The position numbers and the translations under genes were made by a program. DNA of 64,000 nucleotides from the NCBI GenBank assembly GCA_963711065.1, contig CAVQCO010000009.1, positions 62,001 through 126,000 on the forward strand, given 5' to 3'. The notes below the pieces were generated by a model. That model worked only from the letters and a program-made list of their open reading frames with translations. It did no database searches and was not told the DNA's origin. Source of the DNA: Bog-473 sp963711065. GTDB lineage: Bacteria > Actinomycetota > Acidimicrobiia > Acidimicrobiales > RAAP-2. Positions 9,001 through 17,052 of the stretch are shown one piece after another; the first letter of the stretch is position 1, and each line of letters starts with the position of its first letter.

Positions 9001-9873
9001 CACCGATTCCGGTGCGATGGCTTGCTGGACGCTGCGCACGATGGCGTCCAGCGCGGCGGCGGCGGCGGCGGGACCGCTCGAGACGAGAAGGTCGTCGACG
9101 CCCTGGAACTTCACGAAGGCCACGTTGGCGAGCCGGTGCTCCGATTCGCCGCTGCGCTGGGCGAGGCGGAGCCGCAGGCCCGCCGGCACGGACGCTTCGA
9201 CGGATTCCAGGGGCACCGTCCGCGCCGGCACCGGACCCGGACCGCCGTCGGAGACCTGCCGCCAGCGCAACAGATGGCCGGCGCCCTTCGCGGCGCCCAC
9301 CGCGCCCGCGGGGAGTCGGGCCGCCGTGTCCGGGCTCATCACGATCTCCCCCGCGTCGGCCGCCGCCTCCATCCGGGTCGTCGTCGAGGCGGCCGGCCCG
9401 CTGATCAGCAGCTCACGATGAGCGCCACCGACATGGAAGAGATGGAAGGCCCCGCTGTGGAGCCCGACCGACATCCGCAGGTTCACCCGGCCGACCGAGG
9501 TGGGCAGCGTCCGGGCCTCGCGCAGCGCGGCGCGCATGGCGACCGCGGCCTGGGCGGCCAGGGTGGCGTGGTCGCCGCCGGTGAAGGCGAGGAGCAGCGC
9601 GTCGCCGCCGAACTTCAGGAGCGCACCGCCCTTGCCGTAGGCCACCTCGAGCATCCGGGAGAACACGTGGTTGAGGACCTCGGTGAGCTCCTCGGCGCCG
9701 ATCCGGCCCCGACGCGCCAGGCGCTCGGAGAGCGCCGTGAACCCCGAGATGTCCACGAAGCAGCACGTGGCCTCCATCTCGCGCCACCGCGCGTCGGGCG
9801 CGTCGAGGTCCCATTCGGCAGCCAGGCGTGGGACATAGGGGGCGAGCCCCAGCGCCGCGGTCGCGTTCCCCAT
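6055..9873 (-). CDS. Soluble-adenylyl-cyclase-like protein: tandem class III cyclase domains, NTPase, TPR
   Basis: A 1272-aa protein with the domain order of the sAC (ADCY10-like) family. The first cyclase domain (~35-200) has both metal-binding aspartates, in FVDISGFT and KFGGDALL. The second (~250-420) has GDTVNLAARLM, but the first metal site reads FVKFQG, with Lys where Asp is expected, so only one domain is likely to supply a full metal site. An AAA/STAND ATPase follows, with Walker A GERGIGKTR near residue 470 and a Walker-B-like LLVIAEDAHWF. The last ~500 residues are helical TPR-like repeats. Likely product: cAMP made in response to an unknown input. Transcribed alone, start ATG 9873. 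Confidence 0.85.
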   Translation of the reverse strand: MGNATAALGLAPYVPRLAAEWDLDAPDARWREMEATCCFVDISGFTALSERLARRGRIGAEELTEVLNHVFSRMLEVAYGKGGALLKFGGDALLLAFTGGDHATLAAQAAVAMRAALREARTLPTSVGRVNLRMSVGLHSGAFHLFHVGGAHRELLISGPAASTTTRMEAAADAGEIVMSPDTAARLPAGAVGAAKGAGHLLRWRQVSDGGPGPVPARTVPLESVEASVPAGLRLRLAQRSGESEHRLANVAFVKFQGVDDLLVSSGPAAAAAALDAIVRSVQQAIAPESVTFLASDIDANGGKIILTTGVPVALEDDEGRLLRAVRAVADADHPLPIRIGVNRGHVFAGDIGTAYRRTFTVMGDTVNLAARLMAAAPPGEILATAPILDQARTQFATEALEPFSVKGKSELVQAYRVGAATAQRSDAFGTLSFAGRDKEFTALRHALESVRAGSGAVVVVEGERGIGKTRLVAEFLRGAGSGDVLQLQGEPQSTGVPYGPLRAAMRAVLGVDARDRHVAGAQLLAALGALDDGLVPLGPLLAPVVDAEVPSTPESEAVADEFVRQRIADLVVATLDAACGAPLLVIAEDAHWFDDTTSEICARLAAAAGTRAWLVCATRRAEALGGFDPPDPVTRLSLASLTDDVAREVVEAATDTAPLRPHERDEVVSRAGGNPLFLEELLRIVRATDLESLPETLDAVAMREIDALPATPRRVLRLASVLGRSFDRPLLDRLLAAEAVEVGADPLAELGGQLLPDEGDRPIVRFRHALLQEAAYQSLPFRQRLALHREVGHALEREGSDDSGVVAALSLHFLAAQDWDRTWRYARQAAGAAREAHAAAEIVVHLERALAAARRLDRVDADALATVHADLGRTLELLGEYQRADDAYRGATLASEGDPMVRARMAHRRAHLRSEYLGRPSAAIRQLRAGRSGLGDLGPEAAGLRALLLAEEANVRERQGRLADALACARKAVGEAEGASDARALALSLEVLNSCLMRTGHADQADHMGRVLELYEELGDEVQVAIALGNIAAVAFFASEWDKAAEYVERSAEASTTAGDLAGAAMSRVNLGELRVNQGRLDEAMALLVPARRELDSYGYRMMTAVAAMQLGRAMVFLGDLEGGVAMVSAAADTFDEIGSQIESLEARARLAEVLVFGGRLAQARSALAQARQLERDVGETPLSALVERIDLVLALAEGERAGVLARVPAFLERAQRLDALYEVLVLESALGPLRTDGAEPEVVGFADAMTDPRRLARTLGVVTLPMLLPA

Positions 9874-9897
9874 TGCAACCAGCCTGGCACAACGGCC

Positions 9898-10779
9898 CTA
9901 GCGCACCACCTCTGCCAGCGCGAGGCCGAGGGGGGCGAGGAGCCATCCCCAGCGCACCGCGGCGACGACGACCTCGGAGCGGTACCCGTAGAGCACCGCC
10001 AGCTGGATCGGCTGGAACGACGGCGCGCTGAGGCCGCTCAGGACCGCGACGACCGCCAGCGGGGTCGAGGATGCCAGGCCCGCGGCCAGCGCGACGAGCA
10101 GGTAGTAGGTGACCCGGACGACCGTCATCCAGGACCAGCGACGGAGCGCGTGCTCGGTGCGGGGCACCGAGAGGTTGTGAGGATGGATGACCGATCCGGT
10201 GAAGAGCGCCGCCCCGGAGAAGGCGAGCAACGGCCCCGCGAGGAGCAACACGTCGGCCGTCCATCCGGGCGCCGGCCCCACGACGTGCAGCAGGAGCCCC
10301 ACGACCGAGGCCAGGACGGGGGACTGGTCGACCCACGAGGTGGCCCGGCGCTGCCCGATCGGCGCGTCGCGCCGCATCAGGTGCACGGCGACGGCCCCCC
10401 AGGCCGTCGTGATGACGTTGGCCAGGACGGCGATCATGGTCCCCGCCGACCCCGCGAAGACGGTTGCGGCCGGGACGACCCAGAAGCCGCTGTTCGGGCT
10501 CACCGCCCATGCCTCGAGCGACGCCAGGCCCACGCTGCGCCGGCCCCGCGTCGCCAGGGCCGCGGCCAGCATGAGCCAGAGCCCGGCGGAGAGGGCGAGG
10601 GGGCCCACCAGCTGGCCCGCCGAGGTCAGACGCCAGGCCGCGGCCAGGGACAGGGATGCCGAGGTGACGAGGATCTGGGCCCGCAGCGCGACGGGCCACA
10701 CGCGCTGGACCCGCTTCCCACCCTGTGCCGCACCCCAGCCGAGAAGCCCGCCCACCAGGAAGCAGACCAGGCTGAGCAC
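9898..10779 (-). CDS. AEC-like membrane permease (auxin efflux carrier family), tentative
   Basis: About 293 aa with eight to ten hydrophobic helices. The segment SPNSGFWVVPAATVF-GSAG resembles the NTGFxGxP signature of the first half of AEC transporters, which export organic anions or amino acids. The GTG at 10779 is chosen because translation upstream is soluble and runs into the divergent gene's promoter; from GTG the protein starts directly with VLSLVCFLVGGLLGWG. It is 25 bases downstream of the cyclase gene start on the same strand but the two transcription units are separate. A different multi-helix permease family is possible. Confidence 0.55.
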   Translation of the reverse strand: MLSLVCFLVGGLLGWGAAQGGKRVQRVWPVALRAQILVTSASLSLAAAWRLTSAGQLVGPLALSAGLWLMLAAALATRGRRSVGLASLEAWAVSPNSGFWVVPAATVFAGSAGTMIAVLANVITTAWGAVAVHLMRRDAPIGQRRATSWVDQSPVLASVVGLLLHVVGPAPGWTADVLLLAGPLLAFSGAALFTGSVIHPHNLSVPRTEHALRRWSWMTVVRVTYYLLVALAAGLASSTPLAVVAVLSGLSAPSFQPIQLAVLYGYRSEVVVAAVRWGWLLAPLGLALAEVVR

Positions 10780-10852
10780 ACCCCGATTGTGGCCCGCCGC
10801 CGGCCCGCCGGTGGCCCCGGTGGAGGGGTCGCGGCAGAAGATAAGGTGCCGC

Positions 10853-11509
10853 ATGCACACTCAACGGATTCACGAGGTGCTGACGGAGGCGATTGTCGGG
10901 CGTCACTTGCTCACGCACCCTTTCTACCGTCGATGGGAGGCCGGCACCCTCTCCGAGGGTGAGCTGGCCGCCTACGCGGAGCAGTATCGGCATATCGAGC
11001 GCGAGCTCCCGCGCACGTTGGCGGCGATCGCCGCCGCCTTGCCCGAGGGCAGGGCCCGCGAGCTCGTGGAGGCGAACCTGGCCGACGAGCTCTCGCCGGA
11101 ACCGCACGCGGAGCTCTTCGAGTCGTTCGCCGACGCGGTCGGCGCGGCGCCCGGGGGCCCTGCGACACCGTCGACCGCGGCGTTGTTGGCGCTCGTGCGC
11201 ACGTCGGCGGCCAACGATCCTGCGGCCGCGCTCGCCATGGTCGCCGCCTACGAGGTCCAGGCGGCGGACATCGCGGGGTCCAAGTCCGACGGCCTGCGCC
11301 GCCACTACGGGCTCGACGAGGACGGCACCCGCTTCTGGGACGTGCACCGCACCCAGGAGGTGGACCACGCCGGATGGTCGATGGAGGCCCTGGCGGAAAT
11401 GGGGGCCGACCCCGACGTGGTCCAGGTGGCCGCGCTCGTCTCGGCGGACTCCTGGTGGCTGTTCCTCAGCGAGCGTGAGGAGCTGGCGCCGGCCGGGGCT
11501 CGCTGCTGA
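10853..11509 (+). CDS. CADD/PqqC-like iron-containing redox enzyme (TenA/heme-oxygenase fold)
   Basis: A 218-aa all-helical protein. Metal-ligand motifs typical of the CADD/PqqC branch are visible: a YAEQYRHIERELPR helix, DELSPEPHAELFESF, and YEVQAADIAGSKSDGL followed by GLDEDGTRFWDVHRTQEVDHAGW. In chlamydiae, CADD supplies para-aminobenzoate for folate by self-sacrifice of a tyrosine; other members are diiron oxygenases. A folate operon lies 14 kb away, so a pABA role is conceivable but only inferred. A TAAGGT -10 box (10842-10847) ends five bases before the ATG at 10853, suggesting a leaderless mRNA. Convergent with the murD-type gene, nine bases between stops. Confidence 0.75.
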   Translation: MHTQRIHEVLTEAIVGRHLLTHPFYRRWEAGTLSEGELAAYAEQYRHIERELPRTLAAIAAALPEGRARELVEANLADELSPEPHAELFESFADAVGAAPGGPATPSTAALLALVRTSAANDPAAALAMVAAYEVQAADIAGSKSDGLRRHYGLDEDGTRFWDVHRTQEVDHAGWSMEALAEMGADPDVVQVAALVSADSWWLFLSEREELAPAGARC

Positions 11510-11518
11510 CGCAGCCGT

Positions 11519-12848
11519 TCAGGTGAGCGGGCCGCAGCGGGCGGCCGCGGCGGCGAAGGCCGCCGAGCGCTCCCGGTAGTCGGCGAAACGACCGAAGCTG
11601 GGCGCCGCGGGCGACAGCAGGACGACCGTCCCCGGTGTCGCCCAGCCGAAGGCCGTCTCGACGGCGGCCTCGAGGCTCGTGGCGTCGATCACCTCCACCT
11701 CGCCGCGGCCGGCAGCGCGCACCGCCGCCCCGATGCGGGGACCGTTGTCCGGCATGGTGACGACGAGCGTGGGCGCGGACCGTCGTGCGATGGTGCGGCC
11801 GAGGGGCGCGTAGTCGACACCGCGATCGTGTCCGCCGACCAGCAGGGCGACCGGGCGCTCCCCGAAGGCGCGCAGCGCCGCCTCCGCCGGGAGGACGTTC
11901 GTCGAGAGGCTGTCGTCGACGAACTCGACCGATCCGACGTGCCCCACGGAATGGCACCGGCTGGGCAGGCCCGCGAAGCCCGCTGCCGCCTGCGCCATGC
12001 GGTCGAGATCGCTCGCGTCGGGGATCCCGAGGCCGACCAGCACGGCGCGGGCGATGGACGCGTTCCAGCGCGTTGTGCGGTCCGGGCAGGCCGAGACTGC
12101 CGGACCAGCAGACGTCGGACTCGACCTCTGACGCGGTCACCCACTGCACGTGCGGGCCGAGCTGCGCCGTCTGCGCGCGCAGCTGTTCGTCCGAGCCGTC
12201 GGCCAGGGCCAGCGCGACCCCCGGTGTGGTGCACAGCGCGAGCTTGTCGGCGTAGTAGCGCTCGACCGTCCCGTGCCAGTCGAGGTGGTCGGGCGACAGA
12301 GAGGTCACGGCGACCACCCGGGGCGCCGTGAAGAGGTCGGGGACCTGGAAGCTCGAGGTCTCGATCACCCAGTAGTCCGGCTCCGGCCCGGCCGCGGGGT
12401 CCCACGGCGGGTGCCCGATGTTCCCGCCGGCCCGGGCCCGGTAGCCGAGACCGCCGAGCAGGTGCACGGCGAGCGCGGTCGTCGTGCTCTTGCCCTTGGT
12501 CCCCGTGATGCACGCGACCCGGGTCGGGTCGGCGTCCGCCATGTAGAGGCCGAGGCCTCCGTGCACGGCGACCCCGGCGGCCTCGAGTCGGACGACCTCG
12601 GCGCGGTAGCGGCTGATCCCCGGGCTCTTGACGACGACGTCGCAGCGAAGCAGCGCGTCGAGACCGCCCGACCGGGTGGCCAGTACGTCGAGCCCGTCGA
12701 GGGAGGGCGCGGCGGGCCGGTCGTCCACGAGCACGGGCACGCAGCCCATGGCCGTGAGGCGCCGGACACTGGCCCGGCCCTCGACGCCGAGCCCCCAGAC
12801 GCCGACGGACGCGTCAGCGAGCGCGGGCCAGGAGGTCGGCGGGTGCAT
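11519..12848 (-). CDS. murD: UDP-N-acetylmuramoyl-L-alanine--glutamate ligase, MurD/MurD2 type (one frame break)
   Basis: The N-terminal Rossmann-like domain starts at ATG 12848; the ATP site reads ITGTKGKSTTT; VTSLSPDHLDWHG is the central-domain motif; and the C-terminal ligase domain carries FVDDSLSTNVLPAEAAL. The frame breaks at base 12071, where one extra G interrupts the HNRWNAS motif; removing it joins the two halves into one ~442-aa MurD. Mur ligases of this type add glutamate to UDP-MurNAc-L-Ala in the cytoplasm. Because its start overlaps the end of murL by 35 bases, it is probably the L-Glu-specific MurD2 form rather than the usual D-Glu-adding MurD. The break is probably a consensus error, since the rest is intact. 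Confidence 0.8.
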
Positions 12849-14160
12849 ACCGGTCCGGGATGTGGTGGGGGCCGCGCGGCTCGAACAGGCCCGCGCCGTC
12901 CGCCGCTGCGCCGGGGATCCCGGCACCGGCCAACTCGCCGGTGAGCCGGCGGAGCAGCGCGCCGTCCGCCCGGTCCTCGCGTCGCACGGCGAGCAGGGCG
13001 GCGGCGGCGCATTCGTCGCGGTCGCCCACGCACTCGAAGGGGCGGGGGTCGGCTCCCAGCCCGACCAGCGCGCGGAACGTCGCCTCGTTGGCGGCGTTCT
13101 GGAGTGGCTCGGCGCCGCCGAACAGGGCCTCGAGGTCCGCCCGGGCCATGAAGGGCGCGAGGACGAGGTCGATGAAGCAGCACTTGTCACACCGACCGCA
13201 CCAGTGGTCGAGGCGCCGGGCCGGGTCCTGGTGGAAGGCGCGGTTGCAGCTGCGAAAGACGTGGTGGTACCGCGCGAGCGCCGCGAAGCGCTGCGCGACC
13301 CACAGCTCCGAGCGCGGGCGCAGATAGGAGAACACGAGGAGCTCCGGGCCGAGCGAGGTGCGCACGAGCTCGGCGTAGCCCCGTTCGAATTCCTCACCCT
13401 TGGACCACTGGTGGTTCACCGGGTGCCCGTCGGCCAGCAGGGTCGGAACGGAGGCCGACCACTCGTTGGACAGCACCACGGCGTCGCGCCCGTCGAGGAC
13501 CGCGGCCACGGTGGCGGCAGCGGTGATCACGGCCGTCACGGGGACGTGCCCGTTGAGGAACCCGAGTTCCTCGGAGCGGCGCACGAGGGGGTCGATCTCG
13601 CGGGCGATGCGCAGCACGGGCAGCCCGGTGACGTCGGCCGCGCCCTCAATGGCGGCGAAGCGGTCGCCGGGCGGATGGACGATGCAGAGCGCGGCGTCCG
13701 GATGGTCGCCGCGCAGCGCCTCGACGGTCACGATGGAGTCGATGCCCCCGCCGAAGGGGATCAGGGGCCGGCCGGCGCGGGGCTCGTAGGGGGCGGGCGG
13801 AGCCGGCACGGCGTCGGGACCCTGCAGGGTCGTGGCACGCAGGTCGATGCCGTTGCAGTAGGCGAACTCCCCGAGGCCGTGCACGAAGAAGCCGCGGAGA
13901 AACGCCCGCTCGGCCGGCGTGGTCGGGTGGTCGCCCAGGTCGATCAGGGGGGCGGCCGTCGTCTTGTAGTACGACACGCCCGCCAGGAGGAACAGGACGC
14001 GCACGGCGGCGCCGAGGCCGGGGGCGTCCCAGTCGCCGCCCGTCGGGAACGTGAAGCGCTCCGTGAACGTGCGGCCGCCGGCCGTGTAGCGGCAGCTGAC
14101 CGCCGAGCGACCTGGGTCGACGACGACCTCGTCGTAGCGGAAGTGGTCGGAGGGAGACAT
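12814..14160 (-). CDS. murL: UDP-N-acetyl-muramoyl-L-alanyl-L-glutamate epimerase MurL
   Basis: A 448-aa protein that I match to the MurL family first described in Xanthomonas oryzae. MurL uses ATP to epimerise the terminal L-Glu of UDP-MurNAc-L-Ala-L-Glu to D-Glu, replacing glutamate racemase. Visible features: a PP-loop-like nucleotide motif PFGGGIDS (135-142), a SNEWSASVP segment, NHQWSKGEEFE, and a cysteine cluster HWCGRCDKCCFIDLVLAPF. It lies directly upstream of, and overlaps, the murD-type ligase, as murL and murD2 do in Xanthomonas. The ATG at 14160 is preferred; the longer upstream frame is not supported. The frame is intact. Confidence 0.85.
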   Translation of the reverse strand: MSPSDHFRYDEVVVDPGRSAVSCRYTAGGRTFTERFTFPTGGDWDAPGLGAAVRVLFLLAGVSYYKTTAAPLIDLGDHPTTPAERAFLRGFFVHGLGEFAYCNGIDLRATTLQGPDAVPAPPAPYEPRAGRPLIPFGGGIDSIVTVEALRGDHPDAALCIVHPPGDRFAAIEGAADVTGLPVLRIAREIDPLVRRSEELGFLNGHVPVTAVITAAATVAAVLDGRDAVVLSNEWSASVPTLLADGHPVNHQWSKGEEFERGYAELVRTSLGPELLVFSYLRPRSELWVAQRFAALARYHHVFRSCNRAFHQDPARRLDHWCGRCDKCCFIDLVLAPFMARADLEALFGGAEPLQNAANEATFRALVGLGADPRPFECVGDRDECAAAALLAVRREDRADGALLRRLTGELAGAGIPGAAADGAGLFEPRGPHHIPDRYAPADLLARAR

Positions 14161-14348
14161 CACAGGGTGGGAGCGTCGCCCGGCGGACGCGCGCTCCCAT
14201 GCTACGGGGCGCCCGCCACCGCAGCGGCTCCGGGCGCACGGCACTGCTGCCCCGTCGCCCCGGGCCGGTGGCCCGCAGCCGGGTTAGGATCCGGCATCCA
14301 GAGGACTCGAGCCGGGCGCGGCCGAAGGGGAAAAGAAGGGGACGATCG

Positions 14349-14711
14349 ATGACCAACAAAGTTGTCGGAGTGTTCAAGGCGGCCACCGACACCAGGCAGT
14401 TCCCGGCCGGGACGGTCATCTTCGACGCGGGCTCGAGCGGGGAGGAGATGTTCGGCGTGGTGGAGGGAAAGGTCGAGCTGCGGCTGCCGAACGGCAAGGC
14501 CGTCCTGGTCGGACCGGACGAGACGTTCGGTGAGATGGCGCTGGTCGACTCGGCGACGCGGAGCGCGACGGCGACCGCGGTCGAGGACTCCACGCTGGCG
14601 GTGATCGACCGGCGCCGCTTCCTTTTCCTGGTGCACGAGACGCCGACCTTCGCGCTCCAGGTGATGTCCAGCCTGGCCGATCGCCTGCGCGCCACGCAGG
14701 AAGGGGCCTGA
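14349..14711 (+). CDS. Small cyclic-nucleotide-binding domain protein
   Basis: A 120-aa protein that is almost entirely one cNMP-binding domain of the CRP/FNR type: FPAGTVIFDAGSSGEEMFGVV, then FGEMALVDSATRSATATAVED as the phosphate-binding cassette, then a C-terminal helix. There is no DNA-binding domain, so it may sense cAMP and act through another protein, or be a single-domain scaffold. The Arg in the cassette (SATRSATA) is compatible with phosphate binding. A TAGGAT box around 14284 could be its -10 element. A cAMP link to the large cyclase at 6-10 kb is attractive but unproven. Confidence 0.8.
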   Translation: MTNKVVGVFKAATDTRQFPAGTVIFDAGSSGEEMFGVVEGKVELRLPNGKAVLVGPDETFGEMALVDSATRSATATAVEDSTLAVIDRRRFLFLVHETPTFALQVMSSLADRLRATQEGA

Positions 14712-14728
14712 GCGGCGCACGCTGCGGG

Positions 14729-15527
14729 TCAGCCGAGCAGGCGCGCCAGGAGGCCGAAGCGGCCGCAGGGCCGCGCGGCGCGGTCGCTGAACAGCGAGTC
14801 GATGGCGGTGGTGACGCCGCAGTCGGCGATGTGCTCGGGCCGCAGACCGCTCCGCACGAGCTGTTGGCGGTTGGCCTGCACCAGGTCGACCAGCCAGTGC
14901 CCCGGTCCGTCGCTCCGGCTCACGGCGGGGTCCAGCGCGTCGGGGCGCACCGCATCCGACAGGGCGCGAGCGACCTCGTCACCCACCTGGTAGCGATCGG
15001 GCGCCACGGCGGGCCCGAGGAAGGCGTGCACCCGTTCCGCCCGGGCACCGAGGCGGGTCATGGCGGCGACGGCCGCCGGCGCGGCCCCGGCGGCGGTCCC
15101 GCGCCACCCGGCATGGACGGCCGCGAGGACACCGGCGGCCGGGTCGACGAGCGCGACGGGGAGGCAGTCGGCGACGAGGATCACCAGGGTGACCCCGGTC
15201 GTCGTCGTCACGAGGATGTCGGTGGCACCGATGGCATCGTCCTCGGACGCGGTCCCGCGGCCGCGCTCCTCGTCGCCGACGACGACGGCGGCGCAGCCGT
15301 GGACCTGGCGCGGCGAACACCATCGAGTCGAGCGCCACGCCGAAGGCGCCGGCGGCCCGGCCGCGGTTGGTCGCCACGTCGCCGGGGCGGTCGCCCACGT
15401 GGAGCCCGAGGTTGAGCGTGTCGTACGGGGGGTGCGAGACCCCGCCCTCCCGGGTGGTGACCGCCACGTCGGCGCCGAGGGCGCCCGCCTCCTCCCAGCG
15501 CAAGAGCGGGACGGTCGTCTCGGGCAC
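14729..15527 (-). CDS. pgeF: Purine nucleoside phosphorylase / laccase-domain protein PgeF (YfiH) (one frame break)
   Basis: The N-terminal half (from GTG 15527) reads TTREGGVSHPPYDTLNLGLHVGD, and the C-terminal half holds the zinc-site motifs RQVHG, ADCLPVALVDP and AVHAGWRGT of the DUF152/multicopper-oxidase-like family. The family cleaves purine nucleosides and has a peptidoglycan-editing role in some bacteria. One extra G at 15311 splits the frame exactly before RQVHG; without it the protein would be about 265 aa, normal for the family. It is tail-to-tail with the cNMP gene (17 bases between stops) and follows the merR gene on the same strand. Confidence 0.8.
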
Positions 15528-15587
15528 GGACCGCGACCATATCGAGCGACCTCGAGGGCAACGGCCGGGTCGGGCGGTGTCGTCCTC

Positions 15588-15996
15588 TCAGGACGCCTGG
15601 CTCTCGTCCCAGACGGTGGTGGGGACGACCGACAGGAGGGGCCGGGTTCGGCGCGCCGCGGGCGTGGCAGGTTGGAGGTCGGCGAAGCCGTACAGCTCGG
15701 CCGTGTCCGCCGCCGCCTCGGCACCGAGGTCGCTCGCCGCCGCCGGTTCGGGGACCCCGAGGACCGCGGCCAGCGACCGGCCCGCCTGCAGCGACGCGGA
15801 AGAGCACGCCGAGCGACTCGAGCGAGAAGCCCCGCTCCTGCAGTCGCAGGATGGCGCCGAGGCGGGCGCGGTGCTCGGGCCCGTAGAGGCCGGTGCGCCC
15901 GCGCAGTTCGGGGTGGGGGAGGAGGCCCAAGGTCTGGAAGGAGCGGATACGCCGGGTGGTCGTCCCGCTCAGGACGGCCAGTTCGTCGATGGTCAC
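15588..15996 (-). CDS. MerR-family transcription regulator (one frame break)
   Basis: The N-terminal winged helix reads TIDELAVLSGTTTRRIRSFQ followed by LGLLPHPELRGRTGLYGPEH, typical of MerR proteins; helices with RLQERGFSLESLGVLF follow. One extra base at 15792-15795 shifts the frame; after correction the C-terminus continues LQAGRSLAAVLGVPEPAAA to a TGA at 15588 and the protein is ~135 aa. The start is likely GTG 15996; GTG 16020 is an alternative. The gene is divergent from the MaoC-like gene, and a palindrome lies between that gene's -35 and -10 boxes, so the MaoC-like gene is its likely target. Confidence 0.65.
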
Positions 15997-16020
15997 CGCT
16001 GCCTGCCCCTTCGTCTCCAC

Positions 16021-16051
16021 TTGACAAGTATGACATAGAAACATGTAACAT
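16021..16051 (+). promoter_or_regulatory. Sigma-70-type promoter with palindrome in the spacer (MerR-type operator)
   Basis: TTGACA (16021-16026), a 17-base spacer, and TGTAAC (16044-16049) form a good promoter towards the MaoC-like gene. TATGACATA (16029-16037) is a perfect inverted repeat around one base inside the spacer, and ATGTAACAT (16043-16051) is a second one over the -10. A palindrome between -35 and -10 is the usual place for a MerR operator, and the adjacent gene encodes a MerR protein. Confidence 0.55.
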
Positions 16052-16115
16052 CAAAACACGTCAGCTGCCGCCCCGGTCGGACACCGGGCCGGCACGAGGA
16101 GAGAGGTACGAAGCG

Positions 16116-17052
16116 ATGGCACTGAACCCCGATGCGGTGGGCAGCACCTCCGAGCCCTTCGAGCGTTCGTGGCGGCACACGGACGCCCTCCTCTACGCCC
16201 TGGGCGTGGGGGCGGGCGCGCTCGACCCGACGGGGTTCGAGCTCGACCTGACCACCGAGAATTCCGGTCGGGATCACCCAGCGGGTCCTCCCGACCTTCA
16301 CCACGATCGTCGGCCAGGGCGGGGGTGCCCGGCAGTCGATCGGCGACTACGACCCGGCCATGCTCGTGCACGGCGAGCAGTCGATCCGGCTCCACGGCGA
16401 TATCCCGACCGAGGGCACGGTGTCGATCGTCACGACGGTGGCCGGCATGTACGACAAGGGGACGGCGGGCCTCGTCGTGCTCGAGAGCGAGTCGCGTCAC
16501 GCCGGCACGGGGGAGCTGGCCTTCACCAACCGGACCGCCCTCTTCATCCGCGGGGAGGGCGGATTCGGCGGTCCGCGCAACCCCGAGGGCGACGAGGAGA
16601 GCGCACTGGCCGCCGAGCCGCTGCCCACGCGTGAGCCGGACGAGGTGGTGTCCTACGCGACGCGGCCCGACCAGGCGCTGCTCTACCGGTTGAGCGGCGA
16701 CCGCAACCCCCTGCACTCCGACCCCACCTTCGCCAAGCGGGCCGGGTTCGACCGCCCCATCCTGCACGGGCTGTGCACCTACGGCTTCACCGGGCGCGCG
16801 CTGCTGCACACGGTCTGCGGCTCCGACCCGGCGCGCTTCGGGGCCATGCGGGCCCGCTTCTCCAAGCCGACCATGCCCGGCGACACCCTCACGATCTCGG
16901 TGTGGGACGTCGGCGAGCGTGCCGCCGGCGCCTATCGGTTCCGGACCGAGACGCGGCGGGGCGAGACGGTGATCGACGCCGGGCTGTTCCGGCTGGCCTG
17001 GATCAGTCCCGGCAGTCCGCGCACACACCGAAGATCTCGACGGTGTGGGTGA
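16116..17052 (+). CDS. MaoC-like double-hotdog hydratase (one frame break)
   Basis: The C-terminal half has the hydratase 2 signature: LSGDRNPLHSDPTFAKRAGF followed by RPILHGLCTYGF. The N-terminal half is the second, degenerate hotdog domain (WRHTDALLYALGVGAG, ending in a QRVLPTFTTIVGQG segment). Such proteins hydrate trans-2-enoyl-CoA to (R)-3-hydroxyacyl-CoA in fatty acid or steroid side-chain breakdown. A one-base shift near 16260 separates the start MALNPDAVGS from the rest; the joined length is about 311 aa. A purine-rich ribosome site (GAGGAGAGAGG) precedes the ATG. The last 50 bases overlap the end of the zur gene on the other strand. Confidence 0.75.

Noticed and set aside
6361..10962. 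A 1533-residue open frame on the plus strand
   Set aside because: It runs antisense through the cyclase and permease genes, which have clear domains; it reads as low-complexity Arg/Gly/Glu and is a GC-content shadow.
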